A stretch of DNA of 64,000 bases, from the IMG/VR virus record IMGVR_UViG_3300045119_000457, positions 1-64,000 of that record, one strand, 5' to 3'. How positions within the stretch are numbered: position 1 is the stretch's first letter; each line of letters starts with the position of its first letter. Below, one piece after another: positions 31,212-41,009 of this stretch. The notes beneath the pieces are model-generated. The model was not told the origin of the DNA and made no database searches. It saw only the letters and a program-made list of their open reading frames with translations. This DNA is from a virus. The translations under genes and the position numbers were made by a program.

Positions 31212-31391
31212 TTACCCCTGTATTGCGGCGCCAAACACGCGCCAGCCTAGAAGTGCAAACAGCAGGAACAGCATCAGGGTGTTGCCCCACACGCCGACCT
31301 GTTGATTAGGTCCGAACCAGCCGAACTGCAGGCCAAGGCCGAGCAGCAGCCATAGCAGCATAATAACCCAAAAGATCAGACCAAGCGGCAT
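31212..31391 (-). CDS. Membrane protein with two helices (59 aa)
   Basis: MPLGLIFWVIMLLWLLLGLG and NTLMLFLLFALLGWRVFGAA are two transmembrane helices separated by a polar loop with GPNQQ. The ATG overlaps the DUF3309 stop as TGATG, so the two peptides are made together. A holin/antiholin or envelope role is possible but not shown. Confidence 0.7.
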   Translation of the reverse strand: MPLGLIFWVIMLLWLLLGLGLQFGWFGPNQQVGVWGNTLMLFLLFALLGWRVFGAAIQG

Positions 31392-31546
31392 CACAACCTC
31401 CCGAGTAAGAGAAGAACGACAAGGATGATGAGGATGACGCCGACCACGCCGCTCGGGGCGTAGCCCCAGTTGGCAGCATGCGGCCATGTCGGCAGCCCGC
31501 CGATCATGATCACAATCAGGATGATGATGAGGATGGTGTAGAGCAT
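31391..31546 (-). CDS. DUF3309 small membrane protein (51 aa)
   Basis: MLYTILIIILIVIMIGGLPT and GYAPSGVVGVILIILVVLLL are two hydrophobic helices around the diagnostic GGLPTWPH...WGYAPSG loop of DUF3309. It has a perfect AGGAGG ribosome site. The family is widespread in alphaproteobacteria, which suggests a host-derived gene. Its presence among tail genes is unusual; function unknown. Confidence 0.8.
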   Translation of the reverse strand: MLYTILIIILIVIMIGGLPTWPHAANWGYAPSGVVGVILIILVVLLLLGRL

Positions 31547-31559
31547 TACAGTGACCTCC

Positions 31560-34500
31560 TCATGTCTTGATGATCTTGTTCATGATCATGGTCGGCTGGG
31601 TGTTCTGGTGCGCCGTGCCCGATCCCGCACCGCCGGTATTGACGGCGGCAGAGTTGCCAGTGTTGGGTGTTGTCTCCATGTCAGCCGTCAGTGTTGGACC
31701 ACCCGGTATGCCGGCTGTTGAATTATTAATTGCGTCAATGCCAATCCAATTGCCGTCCGAACCGCTGAGATAGCCGTAGAGTTGACCGGCATTGACTAAA
31801 CCAAACCAGCCACCAGTAGGACTATGAACATGGTCTGGTATGCGATGTTGATGCCCGCCCATCGCATGCGCATGAATGGCCTGGGCGTGCAAGTGATTGG
31901 CCAACTGAGCTTCCGCCAACGCATGCGTTTGCGTGCCGCCAGAGGCACCTACCGTCGCGCCATCAATCCCCGCACCCGCCGTCGTCAGCCGCGACGCCGT
32001 CAGCTCCTTGCCGGCCGTCACCCGGCCGCCAAGATCGGGCAGGTTGAAGTTGGCGCCGCCGCCGCCGTACTTGTACTGGATGGCGTTGAACAGGTTGGTG
32101 TAGGTCGCGACCGCCACCGACTGTCCCTGGCACAGCAGCCAACCGGCTGGGGCGTTGTCGCCGGCGAAGTCGACGACCGTGCCGGGCGGCACACCCCCCG
32201 CCACCGCCGCGGTCACGAAGGCCGTCGTGGCGACGCGCGTGCTGTTGGTGCCAGGCGGCTCGGTCTGGCTGCTCACCGGGCCCGTGAAGACGTGACCGCC
32301 GGTCAGCGCCGGGCCGGTGAAGTAGTTCATCGACGGCGTCGCGCCGTTGTGGACCTCGATCAGGCCGTAGCCACTAGCAACGCCGGCCAGATTGAACAGT
32401 AGGCGGACATCGGCATTGGCGCCGGCGCTGGCATTCGCCAGACTAAGGGCGGTGTGGATACCATCGATATTGCCGCTCAGAGACGCCAACTGGCCATTGA
32501 TCGGGCCACCACTGAAATTATGCGCTCCGACTTCGGCGGTGTAGCCGATATTGCCGTTGTCGTAGCCGATGTAACCGAGACGCGTATTGTCGGCCTTGAA
32601 GAAGCCAACGTAACCGGAATTGACCGGCCCGCCGGCGTTCAACGAGGCGTAGCCGCCACCAGCTCCGCCGCCCAGCGGCTTGGCGACGAAGTTGTCCGCC
32701 GTGATGCTGCTGTTGAACGTCGCCGACGTGCCGGTCATCGGCTGGCTGAGGTGAAGCGGCGTATAGAAAGTCCAGCCGCCGACGCCGTTGATGTCGAGGT
32801 CCCACAGGCCGACCACGCTGCCGCCTGTCTTGAGGTAGGAGAAGCCGCGCCAGAGGCTCTGGTACAGGTCGATGCTGAGATTGCGCGCGCCGCTGCTGGC
32901 GGTCTGCCAGAAGGTCTGCGCACCCTCGTCGGGGTTGCTCTCCGGGGTAAGCGTCAGCACCCCGACCCCGAGGTTCCCAGCCGTCACCGCGCCGGTGAAC
33001 GTCGCGTTCGTCCCCGTCAGGTTGCCGCCGATGTTGACCGCGCCGCCCTTGGTCAGGGTGAAGCCGGTCGCCAGCGTGTCGCCGAAATGCACCAGGTGGA
33101 ACATCGACGCGGTGGCGTTCTGCTCGTAGATGAGGTTGATATTTTCGTTGTTGGTGCCGAGCGTCTTGCCCATGCGAATGGTCATCGAGCTGCCATTCGT
33201 CAGACCGGGCGCCTGTATCGCCTGTATGAGGTCTGGGTTTGACCCGCCGACGTTGATGTAGAGCGGGAGCGTTCCTGGATCGATGCCGATGCCGACGCCA
33301 TGGGGCGCTATGAAGCCACCGTCCCGTTTCCATTCGAACTGGGTCTGCAGCGAGCTGTCGTCGGCCAGGGCCGACAGGTACATGTTGCCGTCGTCGTACT
33401 CCCAGAACGTCCAGAGCTTCAGGTTGGCGGCATTGGTCGTGTCGTTGAACATCAGGCGCGGCTGAGACGAAGTGAGCCTCACGCTAGCCGTGAACGTGGT
33501 CAGGCCGTTCACCGTGCCGCCGCTCGCCAACGACAGGTACTCGTCGGACAGCACGCCCGGCGCGATCGTCGGGTTGGGGTAGTTGCTGCCGGCGAGGTCA
33601 CCGCCCGCGACGCCCGACGGCGGCCCGCCGCCGCCGAAGGCGATCGCTGCCCAGACGAACGCCGTGGTCGCGACCTGGGTGTTGCTGAGCGAGGCCGGTG
33701 TCGGCGTCGGCGCGAAGGCCGGTAGGTTGAAGGTCCCCCCGGCGGAAGTTATCTCCAGCCAACCGACGGTGCCGCTGAAGTCCTGGAAAGCGTGCTTGTC
33801 GTTGCGATGGTAGTTCGTCTTGTCGCTGCCGCCGCCCAGGTAGAGACGGACGCCACCGTTAACGGGGTCCGCCAACGCCAGGAAACCCGTGGGCGAATGC
33901 GCCATGACGGTGACGCCGCCGAGCTGATAGAAATTGCCCGTAGCGTTGAAATAGTTTGCCGCAACGTAGCTGCTGAACCCCGCCGTCGTGCCGGCCAGGT
34001 TGCCGTTGACAGTCAGGTTGCCAGGTCCGGCCAGCGTGCCGCCGGTGATCGGCAGGTATTGGCCAACCACATCGCCGACCAGGGCCAGCGTGCCGGTCGA
34101 CGACGGCAACGTGATCGTAGTATCCCCTCCAGTCGCCGGCGCCTGCAGTCGCGCGCTGCCCGAGGTCGCGCCGTAGAAGATCACCTGCTTGTTGTCGATG
34201 GTGAGTTGCGCCACCGTCCCGGCACTGTTGGAGAAAATGTGGCTGTCGAAACAACTGCCCCGAATGGCAACGCCACCGAAACCCTGCTCAGTGAGTACCC
34301 CGAAGAAGACGCTAAGGGTTCGGTCGACATAGTACGAACCGACCTGCTGCCTGAAAGAAACCCCGCCGCCTGTATTCTGGTGGGTGATCATCGAGGCGGT
34401 AGTGTTGTCCAGTATGTGGAGCCGGCTGGCCGGCGCTGACGTGCCGACGCCCAGGCGCTTGTTGGTGTTGTCCCAGAACAGGTTGGCAGGATCCTGGGCG

Positions 34501-35024
34501 AGCGCCGCCGCCCCGGCGAAGACCACCGAGCCCTGCGTGAAGTTCGCCGCGCCGGTGCCGCCGTGGGCGGAGTTGAGGATGCCGCCCAGGGTCACGACGC
34601 CGGCCGTGTTGGTGGCCGGCGTGAGCCCGGTCGTGCCGGCACTGAAGCTGGTCACCAGGCCGGTGGCGGCCGCCTGCCAGGTCGGCGGCGCCCCCGTGTT
34701 GCCGACCAGGACCTGGCCCGTCTGTCCGGCGGTGACCGTGCCAACCGGCTCTGCGCCGTTGCCGTAGACCAGGCCGAACGATGCCAGGCTGGTGGCGCCC
34801 GTGCCGCCCGAGGCGATCGGCACCGTGGTGAGCGTCACCGTGGTACCGAAACGCTGCAGCGGCATGACGAACGTCAGGTCGCTGTCCAGCAACGTCTTGA
34901 AGTAGTCGTGGACCTGGTTGAGGTTGGCCCGCGCCGACACGCCGGCCTGCACCAGTTCGAACTGCTCGACACCGCTTAGCGCGACGACAGCGGGCAGGTT
35001 GGGGATCTGTTTCTCGACAGCCAT
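31560..35024 (-). CDS. Long tail fibre with collar-type tip (1154 aa)
   Basis: It starts MAVEKQIPNLPAVVALSGVE (anchor region), followed by a very long Gly/Thr/Asn-rich shaft with recurring units such as VATTAFV and GGDLAGSNYPNPTIAPG. The last 180 residues carry PPGTVVDFAGDNAPAGWLLC, FNLPDLGGRVTAG, GASGGTQTHALAEAQLANHL, and HQNTQPTMIMNKIIKT, a tail-collar domain. It is the largest of several fibres and the probable main receptor-binding fibre. Confidence 0.82.
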   Translation of the reverse strand: MAVEKQIPNLPAVVALSGVEQFELVQAGVSARANLNQVHDYFKTLLDSDLTFVMPLQRFGTTVTLTTVPIASGGTGATSLASFGLVYGNGAEPVGTVTAGQTGQVLVGNTGAPPTWQAAATGLVTSFSAGTTGLTPATNTAGVVTLGGILNSAHGGTGAANFTQGSVVFAGAAALAQDPANLFWDNTNKRLGVGTSAPASRLHILDNTTASMITHQNTGGGVSFRQQVGSYYVDRTLSVFFGVLTEQGFGGVAIRGSCFDSHIFSNSAGTVAQLTIDNKQVIFYGATSGSARLQAPATGGDTTITLPSSTGTLALVGDVVGQYLPITGGTLAGPGNLTVNGNLAGTTAGFSSYVAANYFNATGNFYQLGGVTVMAHSPTGFLALADPVNGGVRLYLGGGSDKTNYHRNDKHAFQDFSGTVGWLEITSAGGTFNLPAFAPTPTPASLSNTQVATTAFVWAAIAFGGGGPPSGVAGGDLAGSNYPNPTIAPGVLSDEYLSLASGGTVNGLTTFTASVRLTSSQPRLMFNDTTNAANLKLWTFWEYDDGNMYLSALADDSSLQTQFEWKRDGGFIAPHGVGIGIDPGTLPLYINVGGSNPDLIQAIQAPGLTNGSSMTIRMGKTLGTNNENINLIYEQNATASMFHLVHFGDTLATGFTLTKGGAVNIGGNLTGTNATFTGAVTAGNLGVGVLTLTPESNPDEGAQTFWQTASSGARNLSIDLYQSLWRGFSYLKTGGSVVGLWDLDINGVGGWTFYTPLHLSQPMTGTSATFNSSITADNFVAKPLGGGAGGGYASLNAGGPVNSGYVGFFKADNTRLGYIGYDNGNIGYTAEVGAHNFSGGPINGQLASLSGNIDGIHTALSLANASAGANADVRLLFNLAGVASGYGLIEVHNGATPSMNYFTGPALTGGHVFTGPVSSQTEPPGTNSTRVATTAFVTAAVAGGVPPGTVVDFAGDNAPAGWLLCQGQSVAVATYTNLFNAIQYKYGGGGANFNLPDLGGRVTAGKELTASRLTTAGAGIDGATVGASGGTQTHALAEAQLANHLHAQAIHAHAMGGHQHRIPDHVHSPTGGWFGLVNAGQLYGYLSGSDGNWIGIDAINNSTAGIPGGPTLTADMETTPNTGNSAAVNTGGAGSGTAHQNTQPTMIMNKIIKT

Positions 35025-35028
35025 TGTG

Positions 35029-36150
35029 TCACCAACCCAAATCGATGCCGCCAAATTGCGCGTCCGCAACGGTGGTGGCGAACGGCTCTGAAGCACCCCG
35101 ATACGCCGCCATAACAGACTGAGCAACGGATTGCGCGGTCATCGGACCCTGCCCGATGAACGCCTGACTTGCTACAGTGACCGGCTTGACGAGCACGTAG
35201 GTAACGCCGGGAACCAGCGTAATCGGCGTGATGGAGGTCCACGCAGACGAACCGGCATTCTTGCCGGTCATGTCAACCGATGCCGTGGCCAGCAATACCA
35301 GTGAAGCGCCATCGTAGAGATTGACGGTGTGCAGCCCGGTGTTGGCCGTCGTGACACGAGCCCCCATCCAACTGATCGACCTGCTGGCGTTTACCTGAAA
35401 TTGCCAACCGACTTCCCCGCCGAAATCGGTACGGTCGCCGCCACCCGTGAACGACGTGGTGAGGCGCGTTGACGGTGCCGGTGGCGCTGGACCGTAGAAC
35501 GCGATGCGGATGCGTCCAGTACCGCCCGACGGATTGGTGCCGGTTGACGTGTGCGAACCGCCGGCACCACCCGGCTGGGTGCCGCCTGCATTCGAGGCGC
35601 CGCCAGTACCGCCGCCCAAGAGTGACCCCGGCGACAGGCCGGTCGTGTCGGTGCCTGCCGTGAAGCTCGACCCTGCCGTGGTCGCACCACCGCTGCCGCC
35701 ACCGCGTGCGCTCGTACCGACTGCGCCGTTGCCGCCCGCATTGACCGTACCGACACAGCCTGCCGGATTGCCGACACCGGCCGTCGCCGAGGCAGCGTTA
35801 GTGCCGCCCTTGGCCAGGCAGCCAGTAGCTGACGATGTAGGCGCGACATTGAGCGTGTTCACCCAACTGTCGAAGCCCGCCAGCGAACCGACGTAGTAGT
35901 AGATCGTGTCGCCTGGTGTCGTCGCGATATTGACGTTGCTCCTGACGTATGGCGCGCCGCCGCCACCTGCTCGATTGCCCACCGTCGTGTTGCCAAAGCC
36001 GCTACCGCCGTTGCCAATTCCCTCGGCGGTGAAAAACCCCGCCCCGCTAGGCACGGTAATACTGTTCGCGCCCGGTACTGAATTGACCGTCACGCTGATC
36101 AGGCCGCTGCCGGTCGTTCGCGCAAGCATGAGGGATAGATTGCCGCTCAT
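35029..36150 (-). CDS. Glycine-rich tail-tip adhesin-like protein (373 aa)
   Basis: MSGNLSLMLARTTGSGLISV starts a beta domain. Residues about 40-220 are extremely Gly-rich (GRAGGGGAP, ARGGGSGGATTAGS, GGTGGASNAGGTQPGGAGGS), recalling the polyglycine sandwich tips of gp38-type adhesins. The C-terminal part (GWQFQVNASRSISWMGARVT ... HTVNLYDGASLVLLATASVD) resembles a DUF4082 carbohydrate-binding fold. ATGA coupling to the preceding fibre gene suggests joint assembly. Confidence 0.65.
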   Translation of the reverse strand: MSGNLSLMLARTTGSGLISVTVNSVPGANSITVPSGAGFFTAEGIGNGGSGFGNTTVGNRAGGGGAPYVRSNVNIATTPGDTIYYYVGSLAGFDSWVNTLNVAPTSSATGCLAKGGTNAASATAGVGNPAGCVGTVNAGGNGAVGTSARGGGSGGATTAGSSFTAGTDTTGLSPGSLLGGGTGGASNAGGTQPGGAGGSHTSTGTNPSGGTGRIRIAFYGPAPPAPSTRLTTSFTGGGDRTDFGGEVGWQFQVNASRSISWMGARVTTANTGLHTVNLYDGASLVLLATASVDMTGKNAGSSAWTSITPITLVPGVTYVLVKPVTVASQAFIGQGPMTAQSVAQSVMAAYRGASEPFATTVADAQFGGIDLGW

Positions 36151-38786
36151 GTCAGGCCCGTGCCCGATATGAGCCAGCGCGTTGCCGTCACCTTGAGTGC
36201 CGTGGCGATGCCGCCAATACCCAAGGTGCGAAAGCCTGTCGTCGTGCCGGGCGACCACACCAGCGTGTCGGTGGTGATGTTGATGGCGATGTTGTTGGCG
36301 CTGTCATTGACGAAGGTCAGCGTGGTGCCGATCGGGTAGGCCACCGTACTGTTGGCCGGGATCGTCCACGTCGCCCCCGCCGCGCCGCTGGCGTGGTAGA
36401 TGTGCTTGCCGCTGTCGGCCAGCACAGGCGCGTAGTTGCTGGCCTGGATGTTCTGCGGCACGGCGAGGTAGCCCGCCGTGAAGCCGTTGGTCGAGACCAC
36501 ACCAGAGAACGTCGCCGTCGTGCCACTCACCGGGACGGAGAACGTCGCCGCGGTGGTGGTTAGCGACGCAATGTTTGTGAGCGCCCGATCGCGGATTATA
36601 TGAACGTCGTTGGTGTAGTAGTTCGTCGGATTGACGTCGTCGCCAACGGTAATGCGATTGACCGCCGTGCCCGGTGCGCGGATCGAAGTGTAATCAGTTG
36701 ACTCAGCGACCAGCCGGGCAGAACCGGCGATGTAGTACCCGGACCCCGAAGTGTTGGGCGTCACATAGACGTTTGAGGGGGAGATGAACTCGCCAGCCCG
36801 CGACCACTCGAATTGGTTCTGCAACGCACCGACATCGTTGACGAACGACATATAGACAGCGCCATCATCAAATTCCCAGAGGCGCACAGTCTTCTGGTCG
36901 GCAGCGTTACTCGGGTGAGTAAAGAGAATGCCTGGCTGGTTCATGGAAATAGTCAGAGCGCCGTTGAGCGTCGCCGCCGCTCCCGTCAGCGTGCCGGTAA
37001 AGGCCGGATTGGCGATCGGCAGATAGGCACCCGATACGTTGGCCGGGGTCATGTAATCGGTGCCGGCAACGCCTGCACTGATCGCCGTGCCGTTGCCCTT
37101 GAGCATGCCGGTAATTGTGGTCGACAAGGTAATCGCGGGCGTCGTGGTGGCTGTCGCCACCGTGCCGGCCAGACCATTGGCGCTGACCACCGACGTGCTG
37201 GTAACAGTGCCACCGCCGCCGCCACCGCTCGGCGTCGCCCACGCCGAGACCCCGCCGACCGTCGTCAGCACCTGGCCGTTGGTGACGCTGGGCTTGATCG
37301 TCGGGTTGGGATAGGTGCCGCTCAAGTCACCGCCCGCCGCGCCGTTGGGCGGCAGGGTTGTCGGAATTTGCGTCGTCAGCGCCAGCGTACCCGTGGACGC
37401 CGGTAGCGTAATGGTTAGGTCCGGCGCGGAAGCCTGAGCCTGCACCTTCGACTGACCGGATGTTGTGCCGTAGAAGATGACTTGCTGGTTTTGAATGCCA
37501 AGTTGATTGAGCGTACCGGCCGAATTCCTGAAGGTATGACCATCAAAGTCATGGGTACGACCGAGCACGCCAGTACCAAACTCATGCAGTACCCCCACCC
37601 CGAAGGTATTAATGAGGCGTCTGCTGACGGAAAGGCTGGTCCCCAAGTTTTGCCGGATGACCTGCGCGCTGCCGACGACGCCGGTATCAAGATTGGCAAA
37701 GATGACCGTCACATCGCCAACAACAGTACCAGCAACGTCAAGGAGAGCCGTCGGCGTGCGGCCGATGCCGAGCGGGCCAGGTAGGACCGTGGCGCCGTTG
37801 ACACGATTGAACGTCCACGTCGCCGATGACGTTTCGAGATCGTCTGCGGTTGCCTCAAGCAGGAGTAGGTCGGGGTTCGTGCTGGAGGCCCAGAGATGCC
37901 ACCACCTGTGATCGACCGCAGCCGCCGGACTGAAGAACGAGACGATCGGGCTCTCTTGCAGCAAAGGGTCAGGGCTGAGGGTGTTGAGCGGCGGCATGAT
38001 CTGCAGCCAGCCGGGGATGGTCGTGTAGCCCGCACGATCGGCGCGCTGGAACGTCCAGGTAAGCTGAGGGGCGCCGGCGTCGTTCAGGGCCTGCAGAAGG
38101 AAATGACCGTTAGGTGCTACCGAGGTCTGGAACTTCTTCTTATCGACCGGATTTGCCGCTGCGTTGTAGATCAGCGGGCCAGGCAACGTCAGGCTGCCAG
38201 CACGACTGAACAACCAGGTCTGCAAGGCCGTGGCGTAGGCATCGTCATAGGCAACTATGTTGAACGACCCATCGATGCCGGCATTGATGTTCCAGACCTT
38301 CTGGTTGACCCCGGCGGTCCTCTGGGTGAAGTCCATGCCGGCCCAGCCGACCCTGCCGTTGATCGAGATCCAGCCTTCGTCGAATAGCTGAACACCGCTG
38401 GCGGTGGCAGGGGCGCCCACCAAGAGATCGTTGCTCAAAGTGCCGCCGGTCAGCGGAAGGTAGCCACTGCCGCCTGCCGTGACCGCCGACATCACGAACG
38501 ACGTGGTGGCAACGCTGGTCGAGTTATTGGGATAGGCCGGAGCGTTGCTGAACGTCGCCGTCGTGCCCTGGAGCGGGCCACTCAGTGTGCCTCCGGTCAG
38601 CGGCAGGAAAATATCCAGCGCCATCGTCGTGAAGGCTGTGGTTGCCAGCTGGACGACCTGGCCCAGTGAGGCCGACATGGTGGCGCCGCCGGTGCTGACC
38701 TCGATCAGGTCAGTGACGTGCGCCGCGCCGGCTCTGGGCAGGCCCGAGATCGTGACCGGCGGGAGCTTGGTGTAGCTGTCGCCCAT
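36147..38786 (-). CDS. Tail fibre protein (879 aa)
   Basis: MGDSYTKLPPVTISGLPRAG plus ASLGQVVQLATTAF is a short anchor resembling that of the long fibre. The shaft repeats FLPLTGGTLSGPLQGTTATF-type units and VATTSFVMSAVTAG, and contains GGDLSGTYPNPTIKPSV, paralogous to a unit in the 1154-aa fibre. The end lacks a collar domain and may dock with the Gly-rich adhesin encoded next. Confidence 0.8.
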   Translation of the reverse strand: MGDSYTKLPPVTISGLPRAGAAHVTDLIEVSTGGATMSASLGQVVQLATTAFTTMALDIFLPLTGGTLSGPLQGTTATFSNAPAYPNNSTSVATTSFVMSAVTAGGSGYLPLTGGTLSNDLLVGAPATASGVQLFDEGWISINGRVGWAGMDFTQRTAGVNQKVWNINAGIDGSFNIVAYDDAYATALQTWLFSRAGSLTLPGPLIYNAAANPVDKKKFQTSVAPNGHFLLQALNDAGAPQLTWTFQRADRAGYTTIPGWLQIMPPLNTLSPDPLLQESPIVSFFSPAAAVDHRWWHLWASSTNPDLLLLEATADDLETSSATWTFNRVNGATVLPGPLGIGRTPTALLDVAGTVVGDVTVIFANLDTGVVGSAQVIRQNLGTSLSVSRRLINTFGVGVLHEFGTGVLGRTHDFDGHTFRNSAGTLNQLGIQNQQVIFYGTTSGQSKVQAQASAPDLTITLPASTGTLALTTQIPTTLPPNGAAGGDLSGTYPNPTIKPSVTNGQVLTTVGGVSAWATPSGGGGGGTVTSTSVVSANGLAGTVATATTTPAITLSTTITGMLKGNGTAISAGVAGTDYMTPANVSGAYLPIANPAFTGTLTGAAATLNGALTISMNQPGILFTHPSNAADQKTVRLWEFDDGAVYMSFVNDVGALQNQFEWSRAGEFISPSNVYVTPNTSGSGYYIAGSARLVAESTDYTSIRAPGTAVNRITVGDDVNPTNYYTNDVHIIRDRALTNIASLTTTAATFSVPVSGTTATFSGVVSTNGFTAGYLAVPQNIQASNYAPVLADSGKHIYHASGAAGATWTIPANSTVAYPIGTTLTFVNDSANNIAINITTDTLVWSPGTTTGFRTLGIGGIATALKVTATRWLISGTGLT

Positions 38787-39278
38787 CTACGACCTCCTCC
38801 ATTCCCTGATGCGCGGGCGGCCGTCCTCGGTGACGCGCTCGCCGGAGGTGTCGGTGAGGCCGGTGACACGGCTTTCGCCGACAAAAGTGTCGCCGGTTGT
38901 CTGGGTCACGCGCGGCTCATCGTTCTGGGTGGTGCGCCTGGCGCCCTGCGGGATAGCGATGCCGTGACGATGCTTGTCGGTCGCGGCGCTATCCGTGAAG
39001 CGGTAGTCGGTATAGGCCTCGATCGGCTGCTCGGGGCGCGGGTTAAGGATTGGCATCGGGTCGGCCGGCAGGATGATGGCGCGCAGTTGCTCCTGCGGGC
39101 GGTCAACGCACGGACCACACACCAGGATGCGCTTGTTGACGAGGGACGTGCCGGCCCAATCAAATTGAAAGCGTAGCTTGTCGTGATTGAACCAGATGCC
39201 ACACCTGTCGCACACCGCGAAGGCGCGCGGCCTCGATGCGCTGACGCGAGCTCGTCCTGCTTTGGATGCGTAGGCCAT
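38787..39278 (-). CDS. Zinc-ribbon virion-region protein (163 aa)
   Basis: ATG at 39278 overlaps the upstream stop (TAATG). CDRCGIWFNHDKLRFQFDWA and VCGPCVDRPQEQLRAIILPA supply two CxxC pairs. The middle IEAYTDYRF and the Arg/Thr-rich tail are variable. Similar zinc ribbons sit beside neck proteins in many podovirus-like phages. A head-tail joining or tail-assembly role is possible. Confidence 0.7.
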   Translation of the reverse strand: MAYASKAGRARVSASRPRAFAVCDRCGIWFNHDKLRFQFDWAGTSLVNKRILVCGPCVDRPQEQLRAIILPADPMPILNPRPEQPIEAYTDYRFTDSAATDKHRHGIAIPQGARRTTQNDEPRVTQTTGDTFVGESRVTGLTDTSGERVTEDGRPRIREWRRS

Positions 39279-39970
39279 TAGTAGCGCCAATACCCGCCGA
39301 GCATCGGCGTGATGTAGAAGTGCGCGTGCTCGACATCATTGCCGGCCGCGGTCGCGTAACTCTTCTCAGCAAACGGCGCCAGGGCCGGGATCAGCGCCGG
39401 CGCCCAACTACGCGCGAGCTGCAGCGCCAGGCCATCGGCGAAAGCATTGAACCAGCGGTAGGGCAGGTCCATCGACGTCGCCCCCGGCAGGACGGCGTCC
39501 TGTATCTGAGTGACGCGGTAGTAGTGCAGCTCCTTTCCAGTCCACTCGGTTGGCACCGGCCACAGCGTGATCGTCGGACTGATCAGTCGATCGAACCAGA
39601 ACACCGTCGGGAAGCCCGGCTGGACCTTGTTGGGATAGCTGGCGTACTCCGAACGCGAGACCGGCAGGATAATGCGATCGGTGAGCGTGCCGGCGTCGTC
39701 GGTGTGGATGTAGGCGTCGAGCACCAGGATGGTCTTGGGATCGACGGCGTAAGTCGCCTCGCCCTCGACCAACGGCGCCACCACCAGGTCGACCTTCCAC
39801 AGGTTGACGCCCTGCTGGCTCCAGTCGGCCAGCAGCATGTTGGCCGCCATCCTAGCCGTCTCCATGTGCTCCTGGACGAGCGCCGGCGAGCGGATCTGGC
39901 ACAAGTTGAAAGCATAGAGGACAATCTCGCCCAGGCTGGGATTGAAGGCGTAGGTTCCTGAACTGGCCAT
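39278..39970 (-). CDS. Neck adaptor protein, P22 gp4-like position (230 aa)
   Basis: MASSGTYAFNPSLGEIVLYA followed by ARMAANMLLADWSQQGVNLW is a helix bundle typical of adaptor proteins that bind the portal. The C-terminal part (PYRWFNAFADGLALQLARSW ... PFAEKSYATAAG) fits the same fold. It precedes the zinc ribbon and the fibres. P22 gp4 also has a muramidase activity; no catalytic residues can be assigned here. Confidence 0.7.
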   Translation of the reverse strand: MASSGTYAFNPSLGEIVLYAFNLCQIRSPALVQEHMETARMAANMLLADWSQQGVNLWKVDLVVAPLVEGEATYAVDPKTILVLDAYIHTDDAGTLTDRIILPVSRSEYASYPNKVQPGFPTVFWFDRLISPTITLWPVPTEWTGKELHYYRVTQIQDAVLPGATSMDLPYRWFNAFADGLALQLARSWAPALIPALAPFAEKSYATAAGNDVEHAHFYITPMLGGYWRY

Positions 39971-39976
39971 GATCGC

Positions 39977-41008
39977 CTACGTGAACGTGATAGATTGCAG
40001 GGGCGACGGGTCGGTCGGCACGACGTAGCCCGCGGCGCCGACGACGGTGCCCGGCAAGTTGATCGTGCCCGACACACGCACGATGGCGACGTTATAGGTT
40101 CCCAGAGGCGGCGTCAGGGTAAGCACATCGGCGGCGCGGGTCAGCGCGGTGCCGGTGCTGATGATCGGGCTCATGTTGGTGAGGCTGCCCACCTGTATGA
40201 CCGGCGCGCCGATGTCGATCGTGAAGTCCATCGCGCCGGTGCCCTGATAGAAGATGATGGACGCATTCGGCATCGAGTAAGGCGCCGGGCCAATGGCCGG
40301 TACGGTTTGCGGATTGCCGAAGAAAGTAAGGGTCGATGTTGGTGCGAACCCAGCCTGGCTGTCGCTGTTGATGCCCCCCAGGTTGTCCAAGATTTGTCCC
40401 CAGTGATTGACAGTGAAACCGTTAGTGGTCGTGACATTCAGGGCAACATAGGCACCTTGCATATACTGCGTTCCGACAGTCATGCCGGTCACACCACCAG
40501 CCCACTCGTAACCGACCGAACTGACGCCACTTGAAGGCGTACCGAAGAAACGTGTCCGCAAAACCTGAATGCCGTTGACCGTGAACAGACCGACGATCGT
40601 CACCGTCACCCCGGAAGGAGAGGTCACCCAAGAAACCGGCGGCGTCCCCGGTGTTCCGGCCACCGCGCCGCTGGCCGACGAGTTGCGCACGTAGTTGGTC
40701 TGCGTCGGCTCGACCAGCAGGCCGCGCAGCTGGTTCGACACCAGGCCATAGTCGAAGCGCGCCACGTTGGCGGCGGCGCTGGTCAACGTATTGGCGCTGT
40801 TGAAATACCAGCCGACCGAGGCGCGTGTCAGGGTCGCCCCGAAGGGCAACGTGCCCGTCATGAAGTTGAAGCTCTTGCGCGCGCCACTGCCGCCGCCTGT
40901 GCCGCCACCCGTCGTCAGGCCGGTGCCGCTGCTGGTGCCGCGCGCGCTCAGGATCAGCGACGCGCCGGTCGCCGACAGCCCCGTAGCATTCGACAGGCCA
41001 GTCGGCAT
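39977..41008 (-). CDS. Virion spike/fibre-like protein (343 aa)
   Basis: N-terminus Gly/Ser-rich (TSSGTGLTTGGGTGGGSGAR). Then RASVGWYFNSANTLTSAAAN-VARFDYG and QLRGLLVEPTQTNYVRNSS, a motif (RGLLIE..TN) recurring in phage head-spike or tail proteins. The remainder is a beta-sandwich-like segment. Probably a surface or neck structural protein that contacts glycans; function inferred. Confidence 0.6.
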   Translation of the reverse strand: MPTGLSNATGLSATGASLILSARGTSSGTGLTTGGGTGGGSGARKSFNFMTGTLPFGATLTRASVGWYFNSANTLTSAAANVARFDYGLVSNQLRGLLVEPTQTNYVRNSSASGAVAGTPGTPPVSWVTSPSGVTVTIVGLFTVNGIQVLRTRFFGTPSSGVSSVGYEWAGGVTGMTVGTQYMQGAYVALNVTTTNGFTVNHWGQILDNLGGINSDSQAGFAPTSTLTFFGNPQTVPAIGPAPYSMPNASIIFYQGTGAMDFTIDIGAPVIQVGSLTNMSPIISTGTALTRAADVLTLTPPLGTYNVAIVRVSGTINLPGTVVGAAGYVVPTDPSPLQSITFT

Positions 41009-41009
41009 G

